Positions 7,705 to 16,920 of a stretch of 64,000 nucleotides of DNA are shown here, piece by piece. The position numbers and the translations under genes are program-made. Below the pieces are notes generated by a model. It was not told the DNA's origin and made no database searches. It saw only the letters and a program-made list of their open reading frames with translations. Source of the DNA: Stenotrophomonas sp. SAU14A_NAIMI4_5 (GTDB taxonomy: Bacteria; Pseudomonadota; Gammaproteobacteria; Xanthomonadales; Xanthomonadaceae); contig NZ_CP026003.1 in NCBI RefSeq assembly GCF_003086795.1, positions 2,466,569-2,530,568 of the forward strand, in the 5' to 3' direction. Positions within the stretch are counted from its first letter, which is position 1; the number at the start of each line of letters is the position of its first letter.

Positions 7705-9702
7705 TCACCGCGCTGGCAGGCCGTCGCTCACGCGTTCCATCGCCTGCCGGTAGCGGCGGCTGCCAAACAGGCCGCGCTGCAGGGTCGTGCGCAACGCCTG
7801 CACCTCGTCCTCTTCCGGCTGCTGCGCGCAGGCGCGCTCGGCCCAGAACACCGCGCGGTCAAACTCGACCTCGCTGCGCGCGGCGTAGTACTGCGCCAGC
7901 ATCCAGGCCGCCTGCGTCCACGCCTGTCCACCCCAGAACTCCAGCGTATCCAGCAGGCGCGGCAGGCGCCCCTCGGCAGGCACCTGCGTGCGCAGGTAGT
8001 ACCCCGCACCCGCTACGCAGCTGCGGACGCGACGCTGCAGACGCTCGCCCCACTCTTCTTCGGTCGCCGCCAGCTCCAGGCAGCGCAGCTCGCAGGCATT
8101 GGACAGATGCACCAGCTCGTCCGCGCCGATGCCGGCGATCCCGCCCTCCTCCAAGCCACGGTCGTAGACCAGGCTGAGGTTGTAGAGCGCGCGGCCACTA
8201 TCCCGCTCGGCCGCACGGCGGTACCACTGGATGGCCAGCGCCGGATCGTAGGCAGGCGCGTGCTCGAAGTAGTGGTAGCCGAGCGCGGCCTGCATCTCCG
8301 GGAAGCCCAGTTCGGCACCGACCTGCGCCATGTGCAGCAGCGCGGTGTGCTGCAGCGATTCGTCGAAGGCATGGTAGACGTCGTTGAACGGGCAGTCCGC
8401 GCCCGGCGCCGGCACCGCCATCAGCGCGGCCGCGTGGCGCCAGGCCGCCTCGGCCTGCGCCGCATCCGGCGTCACCCCGCACCAACCGGTGTCGCGCAGT
8501 ACGCCCTGCATTACCGCCGCCCAGGCCGAGTTTCGCCACTGCCGTGCCACCACCGGCGCCAGCCACTCACCCATGCCAGTTGCCGCGGCTGCATGCAGCA
8601 TGCGCATCAGCTGATGATCATCGAAACCGCGCGGCACGCTCGGGTCGGCCGCCTGCGCGTAGTACGCCGCAGCCATTTCGGCGTTGTCCACCCGCGATGC
8701 CAGCTCGGCCAGCTGCAGATGGATACCCGTCCGCTCCAGCGCCGACTGCGGCTGGGCCAGCAGTTCCATGCCGCGCGCGAAGGCCTGCTGCACCGCGCTG
8801 CGGTCGTCGGTGTCGATGCTGTCCACGTCGATGGCATCCAGCCACACGATCATGCGCAGCTGGTTGCGCTGCGATGCGTCCAGGCCTTCGGCCAGGGGAC
8901 CCTCGGCCAGCGCCAGAATCTCTTCATGGCTGCCGCCCCAGCGCGGCGTACGCAGCCGCGCGTAGGTGTCCAGCAGCGGCAGTGCGTGCCCTGCAGCCTG
9001 CAGGCCCATCTGCAGCCAGGCCAGTGCCGGCTGCGGCGAAGCCTCGTCGCTCGCGATCGGGTCGCCCTCCTCATCCAGTTCCGGCGGCGGCGGAATCGCG
9101 GCAGACCAGGACGCAGGCATCTGCGCCGGCAGCTCCGGCAGGCGCGGCGCCTCGGCCATCCACGCGCCGAGCAGGGCCTGCATGTCGCGCCACGGGCCGG
9201 CGCCATCGGCGGGATGGAAGCCATCGTGCATCCAGTCGCTCATCCACACCGGCACACCGAACGCCGCCACGCTGCGCATCAGCTGGTGCAGCAGCGGCCA
9301 GGGCAATGGCCCGCGATCGGCCAGGGCAATGGCGTGGACGAACAGCGCGGTCTGCGCGGCATGCACGCTGGACCAGGCGCCCTCGCCCACCGTTGACGTC
9401 CAGCCCGAGCCGCGCAGATCGACGGCGATGCGGTCCCACACCAAGGCGGCCAGCATCAGTGGCGCATCAGCCTGCGGAACCTGCCGCTGCCACACACCCA
9501 GAGCCTGCCACAGCGCATTGATCGAAAGCGCCTGCGGCGGCGCAAGCAGGGCCAGTGCACGCGCACCGCCCTCGGCGTCTTGCGGTGCGAGGAGCTCGGG
9601 CAAGGCGGACTCGATGGCCTCGAAGCGATGGGCGAGCAGGTCATCCCAGATCGCGGGTGCGGCGTGAAGCCGCGGGGATTCAGCGGAAAGCGGAGAGGTC
9701 AT
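7705..9702 (-). CDS. Large Sel1-repeat protein of unknown function
   Basis: This 665-residue protein has no signal peptide or membrane segment and is rich in Ala, Trp and Leu. About two thirds along, the segment MQAALGYHYFE ... AIQWYRRAAERDSGRALYNL fits the Sel1/TPR-like repeat consensus, with a further YYAQAADPSV-type helix pair upstream. The rest looks all-helical. Sel1 proteins usually serve as protein-binding scaffolds. I cannot name a partner. The gene stands alone between two SMAG clusters, convergent with the hydrolase. Confidence 0.65.
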   Translation of the reverse strand: MTSPLSAESPRLHAAPAIWDDLLAHRFEAIESALPELLAPQDAEGGARALALLAPPQALSINALWQALGVWQRQVPQADAPLMLAALVWDRIAVDLRGSGWTSTVGEGAWSSVHAAQTALFVHAIALADRGPLPWPLLHQLMRSVAAFGVPVWMSDWMHDGFHPADGAGPWRDMQALLGAWMAEAPRLPELPAQMPASWSAAIPPPPELDEEGDPIASDEASPQPALAWLQMGLQAAGHALPLLDTYARLRTPRWGGSHEEILALAEGPLAEGLDASQRNQLRMIVWLDAIDVDSIDTDDRSAVQQAFARGMELLAQPQSALERTGIHLQLAELASRVDNAEMAAAYYAQAADPSVPRGFDDHQLMRMLHAAAATGMGEWLAPVVARQWRNSAWAAVMQGVLRDTGWCGVTPDAAQAEAAWRHAAALMAVPAPGADCPFNDVYHAFDESLQHTALLHMAQVGAELGFPEMQAALGYHYFEHAPAYDPALAIQWYRRAAERDSGRALYNLSLVYDRGLEEGGIAGIGADELVHLSNACELRCLELAATEEEWGERLQRRVRSCVAGAGYYLRTQVPAEGRLPRLLDTLEFWGGQAWTQAAWMLAQYYAARSEVEFDRAVFWAERACAQQPEEDEVQALRTTLQRGLFGSRRYRQAMERVSDGLPAR

Positions 9703-9762
9703 CGGAATTCAAGCAGAGCGACAGCACCGGCGGATTATAGCGCTGCGGCGGGGCTGCGCTCC

Positions 9763-9869
9763 GTAGTGGTCAAGCTTGCTTGACCGCCTTTTGCCGTTCC
9801 GTCGAGCAGGCTCGACGCCTACCAGAGCGAAAGGCAAAGGCAACAGCCGTCGAGCAAGCTCGACGCTAC
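9763..9869. repeat. Three SMAG palindromes
   Basis: Copies lie at 9763-9785 (GTAGTGGTCAAGC...), 9801-9822 (ends GCCTAC) and 9849-9869 (ends GCTAC). The last overlaps the thioredoxin gene, whose TAG stop (9866-9868 on the minus strand) is the GTAG end of the repeat. The stems are GGTCAAGC/GCTTGACC and CGTCGAGC/GCTCGACG types. Confidence 0.8.
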
Positions 9870-10189
9870 GTCGGCAGCGCTGCCACCAGGGTGGACAGAT
9901 CGGCGCTGTCCACCGGCCGCACCACGCGTGCCACTTCCTGGCCGTCGCGCAGCAGTACCACCGTCGGCCACAGCTTCACCTGGAACGAGCGGCCCAGCGG
10001 CTTGCCCTTGCCATCCTCGATCTTCCAGTGCGGCAGATCATGCGCGTCCACGAACTGCTGCAGCGCCGGCTGCGCGGCCTGGCAATGGCCGCACCACGGC
10101 GCACCGAATTCGATCAGCAGCCAGCCGGCCTGCGCATCGACATCGCTGCGGGCCGGCTCGGCGGCCTGGTGGTCGCGCATGAAGGGCAT
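9866..10189 (-). CDS. Thioredoxin-fold protein
   Basis: This 107-residue protein shows the active-site motif APWCGHCQAAQP with Cys33 and Cys36, and the conserved cis-proline strand as LWPTVVLLRDGQEV. The second motif, WCGHC, is more like PDI and TlpA types than the WCGPC of classical thioredoxin. No signal peptide is present, so it is probably a cytoplasmic reductase. I chose ATG 10189, 4 nt after the stop of the upstream gene; ATG 10180 is an alternative. It follows the host-attachment protein gene in one operon. Its last codons run directly into a SMAG repeat that supplies the stop. Confidence 0.85.
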   Translation of the reverse strand: MPFMRDHQAAEPARSDVDAQAGWLLIEFGAPWCGHCQAAQPALQQFVDAHDLPHWKIEDGKGKPLGRSFQVKLWPTVVLLRDGQEVARVVRPVDSADLSTLVAALPT

Positions 10190-10193
10190 GCCG

Positions 10194-10610
10194 TTACGCC
10201 GCCAGTGCGCGCTGGATGTCTTCCAGCGGTGCGTTGGTGAAGTTCTTGGCCAGGTCATCCAGCAGCCGCGCCTGCGTTTCCTTGTGCAGCAGCGGGCGGA
10301 TGCGGCCCAGGGTGATCGGATCGGCCACCAGGATCAGGTGCGAGTAGCGGTTCTTCAACGCATCCTCGTTCAACTGCTCGGCCACCTGCTTGGCGAACGT
10401 CGCTTCGTTGAGCTGGGAAATGGACATATCCTTCGGCACGGCACCGGCAGGCCCCTGTCCCGACACGCCCTGCTCGCTGATGTCCTGCAGGCGCAGCTCG
10501 CCCTGCTGCTTCAGCGTGAGCTGATGATCGGTGCCGACGTTGGTGAACACGCGCGCCGAACCACCATCAGTGACGACGACAAGGGTACCTTCGGGAATGC
10601 GACGGGTCAT
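10194..10610 (-). CDS. Host-attachment family protein (AtsE-like)
   Basis: This 138-residue protein starts at ATG 10610, preceded by CCGGAGC. It begins with a strand TLVVVTDGGSARVFTN and later carries YSHLILVADPITLGRIRPLL, both diagnostic of the family named for a plant-attachment protein of Agrobacterium (PF10116-type). These resemble eRF1-like or release-factor-like folds, and no enzymatic activity is established. It is the first gene of a two-gene operon with the thioredoxin-like protein; 4 nt separate them. A direct role in attachment here is only by family name. Confidence 0.75.
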   Translation of the reverse strand: MTRRIPEGTLVVVTDGGSARVFTNVGTDHQLTLKQQGELRLQDISEQGVSGQGPAGAVPKDMSISQLNEATFAKQVAEQLNEDALKNRYSHLILVADPITLGRIRPLLHKETQARLLDDLAKNFTNAPLEDIQRALAA

Positions 10611-11223
10611 GCGATGCTCCGGTTGCGTTGGTTCGCCACCACCGTAAAGGCTGCGTTGTGAGCGATGCGGCCACACTGCGTCCACAGCATGTCATCGCAG
10701 CAGGCGACATCAAAGCACGCACATGAACAGGCAGGTTGGAACACAGCGTCCGCTACAGCCCGCTTCGCTGCATGTTCACGCCGTAACCGTTATCATGAAC
10801 CGATGATCGACACGACGTACTACGTGGCAGGCACGCCTGTTACGTGGGAAGCACGGCCGACCGGCGTACCGCTTGCCACACCCGCTCCCACCCCCTCATT
10901 CCTTCGCCGCGTGCAGGATCCGGGTGGATGACGCCGCTCAGGCGCTGATCTTCACTTTTTTTCGATGCGCACCCCGCTTGGTCCGGTCAGCCCGTTCTGA
11001 TCGGCGGCATCTGCCATCACCGCTGGCATTGATCTTCACCAGCCCTCGCCGATCCACGGCGTAGTTTCCCGTGCGTGATCTTTTCCCGTACGTCCTGGTC
11101 CAGCGTGGACCGCCCGCTTCGATGCCCCTGCGCCAGTTGCGCCAGCATCGCCGTTTCCGATTTCCGGGACACACCACACCGCCTATTCCGCACTCCCCCT
11201 CCAAGAACAGAAAGGACGTCCCC
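10611..11223. other. 613-nt region between the divergent host-attachment and proP genes
   Basis: This gap must contain promoters for both flanking genes. A 42-codon frame starts at ATG 10803 (MIDTTYYVAGTPV...) but lacks a recognisable ribosome-binding site and has no family I know. On the minus strand around 10938-11200 an open frame ends in a Lys/Arg-rich tail; I could not support it as a gene. There is no SMAG repeat. An AAAGGA ribosome-binding site precedes proP at 11224. Confidence 0.4.
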
Positions 11224-12711
11224 ATGCAGGACAACTCCGATGCCCATGCCCATTTCGGCTGGTTCAAACGCCGCCGCCACCTGAAGGTCGACGAGATCAC
11301 CGTCGTCGACAAGCCCATGCTCAAGCGCGCCGTCGGTGCCGCTGCACTGGGCAATGCGATGGAATGGTTCGACTTCGGCGTCTACGGCTACCTTGCCGTG
11401 ACCATCGGCCAGGTCTTCTTCCCCTCCAGCAATCCCACCGCGCAGGTGATCGCCGCGTTCGCGACCTTCACCGTGGCCTTCCTGGTGCGCCCGCTGGGCG
11501 GCCTCGTGTTCGGTCCGCTGGGTGACCGCTACGGGCGGCAGAAAGTGCTGGCCTTCACCATGATCCTGATGGCGCTGGGCACCTTTGCCATCGGCCTGAT
11601 TCCGTCCTACGAACGCATCGGCATCTGGGCCCCGGTCCTGCTGCTGCTCGCGCGCGTCGTGCAGGGCTTCTCTACCGGTGGCGAGTACGGCGGCGCGGCC
11701 ACCTTCATCGCCGAGTATTCCACCGACCGCAACCGCGGCCTGATGGGCAGCTGGCTGGAGTTCGGCACGCTGGGCGGCTACATCGCCGGCGCCGGCACGG
11801 TCACCGCGCTGCACATGCTGCTGAGCAGCGAGGACATGCTGGACTGGGGCTGGCGCATCCCGTTCCTGGTCGCCGGTCCGCTGGGCCTGCTCGGCCTGTA
11901 CATGCGCATGAAGCTGGAAGAGACCCCGGCCTTCCGCGCCTTCGCCGAGGAAGCCGAGAAGCGCGAGCATGACCGCCCGGGCCTGGGTGACCTGTTCCGC
12001 GTGCATGGCCGCCAGCTGCTGGTGTGCATGGGCCTGGTACTGGTGTTCAACGTCACCGACTACATGCTGCTGACCTACATGCCCAGCTACCTGAGCGTGA
12101 CCATGGGTTATGCGGAGAGCAAGGGCCTGCTGCTGATCATCATCGTGATGCTGGTGATGATGCCGCTGAACATCGTCGGCGGTCTTTTCAGCGACAAGCT
12201 CGGCCGCCGGCCGATGATCATCGGCGCCTGCATCGCGCTGCTGGTGCTTGCCGTGCCGTGCCTGCTGCTGATCGGCAGCGGCAACGACTGGCTGATCTTC
12301 CTCGGCCTGATGCTGCTGGGCCTTGCCCTGGTGTGCTTCACCAGTTCAATGCCGTCCACGCTGCCGGCGCTGTTCTACACGCCGGTGCGTTACAGCGCGC
12401 TGTCGATCGCGTTCAACGTGTCGGTGTCGCTGTTCGGCGGTACCACGCCGCTGGTCACCGCCTGGCTGGTCGAGCGTACCGGGGATCCGCTGGTGCCCGC
12501 CTACTACCTGATGATTGCGGCAGTGATCGGCCTGATCACCATGATGTTCGTGAAGGAGACGGCGAACATGCCGCTGCGCGGTTCGCCGCCGGCCGTGGCC
12601 AGCGACAAGGAGGCCGCCGCCCTGCTGAAGAGCGACGGGCCGGTGACGGTGGACCCGACCCTGCCGCCGCTGCCGGAAGCCGGTGACGGCGAGACGCCCA
12701 AGCCTGCCTGA
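11224..12711 (+). CDS. proP: ProP-type proline/glycine-betaine H+ symporter (MFS)
   Basis: This 495-residue protein belongs to the metabolite:H+ symporter branch of the MFS, with 12 predicted membrane helices. The signatures are GNAMEWFDFGVYGYLA in helix 1, the loop 2-3 motif GDRYGRQKVL and the helix 5 region QGFSTGGEYGGAATFI. The repeated loop motif SDKLGRRPM lies in the second half. It would import compatible solutes during osmotic stress. The start ATG 11224 has AAAGGACG upstream; earlier ATGs would add a non-transporter tail. The C-terminal tail after VKETAN is short and Pro-rich, so the antiparallel coiled coil of E. coli ProP that tunes the osmotic set point is absent. Confidence 0.85.
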   Translation: MQDNSDAHAHFGWFKRRRHLKVDEITVVDKPMLKRAVGAAALGNAMEWFDFGVYGYLAVTIGQVFFPSSNPTAQVIAAFATFTVAFLVRPLGGLVFGPLGDRYGRQKVLAFTMILMALGTFAIGLIPSYERIGIWAPVLLLLARVVQGFSTGGEYGGAATFIAEYSTDRNRGLMGSWLEFGTLGGYIAGAGTVTALHMLLSSEDMLDWGWRIPFLVAGPLGLLGLYMRMKLEETPAFRAFAEEAEKREHDRPGLGDLFRVHGRQLLVCMGLVLVFNVTDYMLLTYMPSYLSVTMGYAESKGLLLIIIVMLVMMPLNIVGGLFSDKLGRRPMIIGACIALLVLAVPCLLLIGSGNDWLIFLGLMLLGLALVCFTSSMPSTLPALFYTPVRYSALSIAFNVSVSLFGGTTPLVTAWLVERTGDPLVPAYYLMIAAVIGLITMMFVKETANMPLRGSPPAVASDKEAAALLKSDGPVTVDPTLPPLPEAGDGETPKPA

Positions 12712-12818
12712 GGCATCGTAGGCGCCCGCGCATGGGTCGTGAAAGGGGCCCATGCCGGCCCTGCACTGTCGGATAACCGCAATCACGCATGCTGGCTTCA
12801 TCCCTGATGGAGACAGCC

Positions 12819-13907
12819 ATGCGCACGCTACTTCCGCCCGTTCCCTTCCACGCCGGCATGGAGCAGCCAGAGGCTGACGAGGCCGAGACCATCGACGCGC
12901 TGCGCGAGGTGTTCCTCGGCATGGCGCGAACGGTGGCCGCAGCCGAAGGCCATGCGCATCGTGCCGTGCATGCAAAAGGCCAAGCGCTTCTCAAGGGCAG
13001 GCTGAAGGTTTCTGATGGCCTGCCACAGGAACTGGCACAAGGACTCTTCGCTGCGCCTGCTACGTACGAGGCCGTCGTTCGCTTCTCTTCCCCGCCCGCC
13101 GAACAGTTGCCGGACACGGTGTCCACGCCGCGGGCCATCGCCATCAAGATCCTTGGTGTGAGCGGCGCCCGCGTTGCGGAGAGCGAAGAACAGCACAGCC
13201 AGGACTTCCTGATGGTGAACGGCCCGGCCTTCACCAGCCCGGGTCCAAAAGGCTTTCTCCGTTCAACAAAGCTGCTGGCGGCAACCACCGAGCGCATGCC
13301 GCGAACCAAGGCAGTGATTTCGGCCGCCCTCCGCGGCGGTGAAAGGCTGCTGGAAGCCGCAGGCGGCGGCAGCGGCAAGATCAAGGGGATGGGCGGCGAA
13401 CCGCAGACACACCCGATGGGGGAAACCTTCTTCAGCCAGGTGCCGTTCCGCTTCGGCCCCTACGTGGCCAAGTTCTGCCTGCGTCCTGTGTCGGCGACCT
13501 TGCAGGCACTGGATGGTGCACCGGTAGAGAACAGCGAGGACAGCCAGCGCGATGCCATCCAGGAGGCGCTTGCGAGCGGGCGCGGCGATCTGGTCTGGGA
13601 GCTGTGTGCGCAGCTGTGCCGGGACGAAGAAGCGATGCCCATCGAGGATGCCTCGGTGGAATGGCCACAGGAGCAGAGCCCGTTCATTGCCGTGGCCGAG
13701 CTGCATGTTCCGCCCCAGGTGAGCTGGGATGATGCGGAATCACCGGGCGTCGAAGACCGGCTGGCGTTCAGTCCATGGCACGCGCTGGAAGCACATCGGC
13801 CGCTGGGTGCGCTTAACCGCGCACGCAAGGTCGTCATGGCCGCCTCGCGTGCGCACCGGTCGCAGCACAATCGGTGTCCGCTGCACGAGCCGGTTGCAGG
13901 CACATGA
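12819..13907 (+). CDS. Catalase-like haem protein (small catalase-family protein)
   Basis: This 362-residue protein is shorter than true catalases (about 480-750). It shows the family's layout: an N-terminal HAHRAVHAKGQALLKG, then AVVRFSSPP ... RAIAIKIL, which corresponds to the catalase core segment normally ending in a GFA(V/I)K(F/V) stretch, and EEQHSQDFLMVNGPAF. Related proteins are annotated as SrpA- or Y4iL-like. The distal haem-pocket His is probably in the HAHR or HAKG segment, and activity toward peroxide is unproven for this subgroup. I chose ATG 12819 because GGAG lies 6 nt upstream; earlier ATGs at 12789 and 12807 lack one. It stands alone, followed by a SMAG cluster. Confidence 0.75.
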   Translation: MRTLLPPVPFHAGMEQPEADEAETIDALREVFLGMARTVAAAEGHAHRAVHAKGQALLKGRLKVSDGLPQELAQGLFAAPATYEAVVRFSSPPAEQLPDTVSTPRAIAIKILGVSGARVAESEEQHSQDFLMVNGPAFTSPGPKGFLRSTKLLAATTERMPRTKAVISAALRGGERLLEAAGGGSGKIKGMGGEPQTHPMGETFFSQVPFRFGPYVAKFCLRPVSATLQALDGAPVENSEDSQRDAIQEALASGRGDLVWELCAQLCRDEEAMPIEDASVEWPQEQSPFIAVAELHVPPQVSWDDAESPGVEDRLAFSPWHALEAHRPLGALNRARKVVMAASRAHRSQHNRCPLHEPVAGT

Positions 13908-13928
13908 TCCAGCCCTCCGGTGAGCGAT

Positions 13929-14058
13929 GTAGAGTCGAGCCTGCTCGACTGTTTCTTGCAAGCCAGTCGAGCAAGCTCCACTCTACAAAAAGCGGGAGCA
14001 GCCGAGCATGGGCTCGGCTCTACAAAGAGTTGGATCAGTCGAGCAAGCTCGACGCTAC
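13929..14058. repeat. Cluster of four SMAG palindromes
   Basis: Copies lie at 13929-13950 (plus), 13965-13986, 14000-14023 and 14038-14058 (the last three in inverse orientation, ending CTAC). They belong to GTCGAGC and GCCGAGC stem subtypes. The last copy provides the TAG stop of the minus-strand gene ending at 14055. Confidence 0.82.
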
Positions 14059-14639
14059 GGTTCCTGCCGGGTCAGTTTTCCCGGCGTCCAGTGCAGGACC
14101 CACTGATACGGCCCCTCTGGCGGGCAGACGTGGCGGAAGCCGCGGGGTATCTCGCAGACCGTCGCACCGGCGGTCACGATGAAGTCGACGATGATGCGGC
14201 TGCCCTCGATGCGGATGGACTGCACCGCACCCGGTATCTGCATGCCCGCATCATCGGCATAGCCGGATGCACGGATGGCCGCGTAATCCTCTGCATCCAC
14301 CGGCGACAGGCTCTTCGGATTCTCCTTGCCGCGTGGATCATCCGGCGTCAGTGCCGTCATCACGGCAACGACGTTTCTTTGTGCGAACGTTCCCCCGGTG
14401 TAGGTGGACGTGTAGAAGTAGATGATCTCAGAACGGCCATCGCCATCCAGATCGGCCACGCCAGTCCATGCAGGTCGGAAGTCAAGTTCGATGTCATCGC
14501 CCGGAATGAGCTGCAGCGTAGCCTCGGCCGCCTTCAGCGCCTGCACCAGGCTGGGCGGCGCGGGTGCCGCCTGCAGGGGCAGGGCCAGCGCGGCCACAAT
14601 CAATGCAGACAATGCGCCGGCAAAGCGACGTACGTGCAT
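14055..14639 (-). CDS. Secreted protein of unknown function with FG-GAP-like calcium loop
   Basis: This 194-residue protein starts at ATG 14639, preceded by GGGGGA. Residues 1-24 are a clear signal peptide (MHVRRFAGALSALIVA...LQA). The segment WTGVADLDGDGRSEIIYFY is a DxDxDG loop of the FG-GAP/VCBS kind, usually Ca2+ binding in integrin-like propellers, though only one is present here. Two Cys (ATVCEIP and HVCPPEG) could form a disulphide. It is probably periplasmic. I do not recognise a family. Its stop TAG is the GTAG end of a SMAG repeat. Confidence 0.6.
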   Translation of the reverse strand: MHVRRFAGALSALIVAALALPLQAAPAPPSLVQALKAAEATLQLIPGDDIELDFRPAWTGVADLDGDGRSEIIYFYTSTYTGGTFAQRNVVAVMTALTPDDPRGKENPKSLSPVDAEDYAAIRASGYADDAGMQIPGAVQSIRIEGSRIIVDFIVTAGATVCEIPRGFRHVCPPEGPYQWVLHWTPGKLTRQEP

Positions 14640-14781
14640 GGCGTCCCCCGTGACAGACGCGCGCGGACCGCGCACCAGCCACTGCATCCCTTCGTTCATG
14701 TGCTGCATCCTCATCCATGGCTTCAATGCCCCGGATCATCGCACAGGCCGTGCACCCGGCGCGGCCAATGCCGACGACTGC

Positions 14782-16359
14782 TCACCCCGTGGCCGGCGCG
14801 TCCGTCTGCAGCAGGCTGTCGCGCTCACGCAGCGGGAAGCGGATATGGGCATCTACGCCGTCAGCGCGGAACTGCAGCTGCCCGCTGCCCGCCAGTTCGT
14901 AGGGCACGCGTTTCTCGATGAGCGAGCAGCCCAGGCCCCGCCGCTGCGGCGGCGACCAGTCCGAAACCGTCACATGGTTCTCGCACCAATGCAGCGCCAG
15001 CCAGGGACTACCCCCGTCCTCCGCCTGCACGGACCACGACACGCTGATGCGGCCATTCCTGCTGATGGCGCCGTACTTCAGCGAGTTCGTCACCAGCTCA
15101 TGCACGGCCAGCGACAACACCTCGGCCGCTTTCGGCGGCAGCAGCAGGTCGGGGCCCTCCAGCCCGTACTGGTCCGATCGATGCACCTGCACCGATATTT
15201 CCTCGTCCAGCATGCCGCGCAGGCACACGCCGGCATTGTCGGCGCGCGTCAGCAGCGCCTGCGTGCGGGCCAGCGACATCAGGCGGCCGCACAGGCGCTC
15301 TGCATATTCTTCGACGCTGCTTACCGTTTCCTGCGTGCGCCATGCAATGGCGTGGATCATCGCCATGATGTTGCGCACCCGATGCTGCAGCTCGGCCAAC
15401 AGCACGGCCTGGCGCTCGGTTGCACGCTTCAGCGTGTCGATGTCGATGGCGATGGCGAACACGCCGGTGACCTCGCCCTGCGCATCACGCAGCGGCGCCG
15501 CTGCGATGCGTGTCCAGCGCACCTGTCCATCATCGTGGGTGAACTGGAATTCCAGCCCGGGCACCACCGTGTCGCCGCGCAGCGCACGGGCGACCGCGAA
15601 GTCCTCGGGCCCAATCGCGCTGCCATCCTCGTGCCACCCCTGCCAGCGCTGCATGTTGCCGGTGTCACGCGAAGGCAGCTCACCGGTGGGCAGGTAGGCG
15701 CGCATCTGCTCGTTGGACTGCAGCACCCGACCCTCGGTGTCGACGATGCACAGCCCCACCGGCAGCATCTGGAAGGCGAGTGACAGGCGTTCGTCACTCT
15801 GCCGCCGGCGCTGCTGCTCGTGCGCCCGCGCGGCGTGCGCCGTGTGCGCGGACGTGGTTTCGAACATGGTCACCAGCACCCCTTCGATGCGCCCGCCGGC
15901 GTCACGGATCGGGCTGTAGGTGATGGTGAACCAGATGTCTTCCAGCACGCCCTGGCGGGCCAGCGGGTAGAGCTTGTCCTCGTAGGTGATGGTCTCGCCC
16001 TGCCAGACGCGGGCATAGATGGGGCCGTTGATGTGCCACACCTCCGGCCAGCAGACACGCGTGGCCTGGCCAAGGCCGCCCGGGTGCTTGTCGGCCAGGA
16101 TCTCGGCGTAGCCATCGTTGTACAGCTGGACCAGTTCCTCACCCCACAGCACGATCATCGGGAAGCCGTGGGCCAGCATCAGATCGACGGTCGCCCGCAG
16201 GTGGGGTGCCCACTCCTCGCGTGCACCCAGTGGCGTCGCCGACCAGTCGTGGGCGGCGATGCGCTCGGCCATGCCGCCACGCAGCGCGTGCAGGGGCGGC
16301 GACGTCGGCAGCACCGGCGTGGTCGCCACGGGCGAGCTCATCTGCAATCGGCTACCCAT
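14782..16359 (-). CDS. PAS-domain sensor histidine kinase of the HWE family
   Basis: This 525-residue kinase has no membrane helix. N-terminal PAS/GAF-like modules span about 35-180 ([12 protein letters not shown]...) and a second PAS spans about 190-310, with the segment [20 protein letters not shown]. The phospho-accepting His326 lies in [18 protein letters not shown]. The N-box has the extra His ([13 protein letters not shown]) and the WxE motif (LHWCEN) that define HWE kinases, and the G-box is [11 protein letters not shown]. The start ATG 16359 has GAAGG upstream and lies 9 nt after the receiver gene's stop. HWE kinases commonly work in light, redox or general-stress signalling. The cytoplasmic PAS pair suggests an internal signal. 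Confidence 0.85.
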   Translation of the reverse strand: MGSRLQMSSPVATTPVLPTSPPLHALRGGMAERIAAHDWSATPLGAREEWAPHLRATVDLMLAHGFPMIVLWGEELVQLYNDGYAEILADKHPGGLGQATRVCWPEVWHINGPIYARVWQGETITYEDKLYPLARQGVLEDIWFTITYSPIRDAGGRIEGVLVTMFETTSAHTAHAARAHEQQRRRQSDERLSLAFQMLPVGLCIVDTEGRVLQSNEQMRAYLPTGELPSRDTGNMQRWQGWHEDGSAIGPEDFAVARALRGDTVVPGLEFQFTHDDGQVRWTRIAAAPLRDAQGEVTGVFAIAIDIDTLKRATERQAVLLAELQHRVRNIMAMIHAIAWRTQETVSSVEEYAERLCGRLMSLARTQALLTRADNAGVCLRGMLDEEISVQVHRSDQYGLEGPDLLLPPKAAEVLSLAVHELVTNSLKYGAISRNGRISVSWSVQAEDGGSPWLALHWCENHVTVSDWSPPQRRGLGCSLIEKRVPYELAGSGQLQFRADGVDAHIRFPLRERDSLLQTDAPATG

Positions 16360-16368
16360 GTGCAGCCT

Positions 16369-16770
16369 TCACTGGCCACCTGCGGCCGCACGCGTGGCCT
16401 GCACCAGCGTCTCCAGCTGCTGGGCCAGCGCCTGGATGTGATAGGGCTTGGCACAGCGCGGCACGTCGGCGAAACGGCTGGGCACGTTGTCGTCATAGCC
16501 GGACGTCAGCAGGAAGGGGATGCCGGCTTCGACCAGGCGATCGGCCAGCGGGTAGACCTGCTGGCCACCCAGGTTGATATCCAGCAGCGCCACATCGATG
16601 GGCTGTTCATCCACCAGCCTGCCCAGCGCGGCGAGGTCGCCCGCAGGCCCGACGACCTGCACGCCCTTCAGTTCCAGGTAGTCGACCAGGAACATGGCGA
16701 TGGCGAATTCATCTTCCGCCACCAGTACACGCACGCCTTCCAGGCCCGGATTATCAACGGCTTCCAACAC
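16369..16770 (-). CDS. Stand-alone response-regulator receiver domain
   Basis: This 133-residue protein consists of one CheY-like domain. The acidic pair is Glu19-Asp20 in LVAEDEF, the phosphorylation site is Asp64 in LLDINLGG, and Thr89 and Lys108 (AKPY) complete the switch. There is no output domain, as in many receivers paired with HWE kinases. The start is GTG 16770, supported by AGGAG 8 nt upstream; longer frames overlap the divergent gene's promoter. It is transcribed ahead of, and with, the adjacent HWE kinase (9-nt gap). It presumably passes phosphate to a partner encoded elsewhere. Confidence 0.85.
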   Translation of the reverse strand: MLEAVDNPGLEGVRVLVAEDEFAIAMFLVDYLELKGVQVVGPAGDLAALGRLVDEQPIDVALLDINLGGQQVYPLADRLVEAGIPFLLTSGYDDNVPSRFADVPRCAKPYHIQALAQQLETLVQATRAAAGGQ

Positions 16771-16920
16771 GTACAACGCTCCTGTCCAGGCGGCACTTCC
16801 GACTGTTGCAGGCAAAGGGTGGCCAATCGGCCTACAAGAGCGCGTGACGACCGCGCACGCGCGCCCGCGCCGGGCCGGCGGCGGTACCATTTCCCGGTCT
16901 CCACTCCCCCCTGTCCCACC

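Noticed and set aside
10803..10931. 42-codon frame in the gap before proP
   Set aside because: No ribosome-binding site and no known family. It cannot be told from chance and was only mentioned in the gap description.
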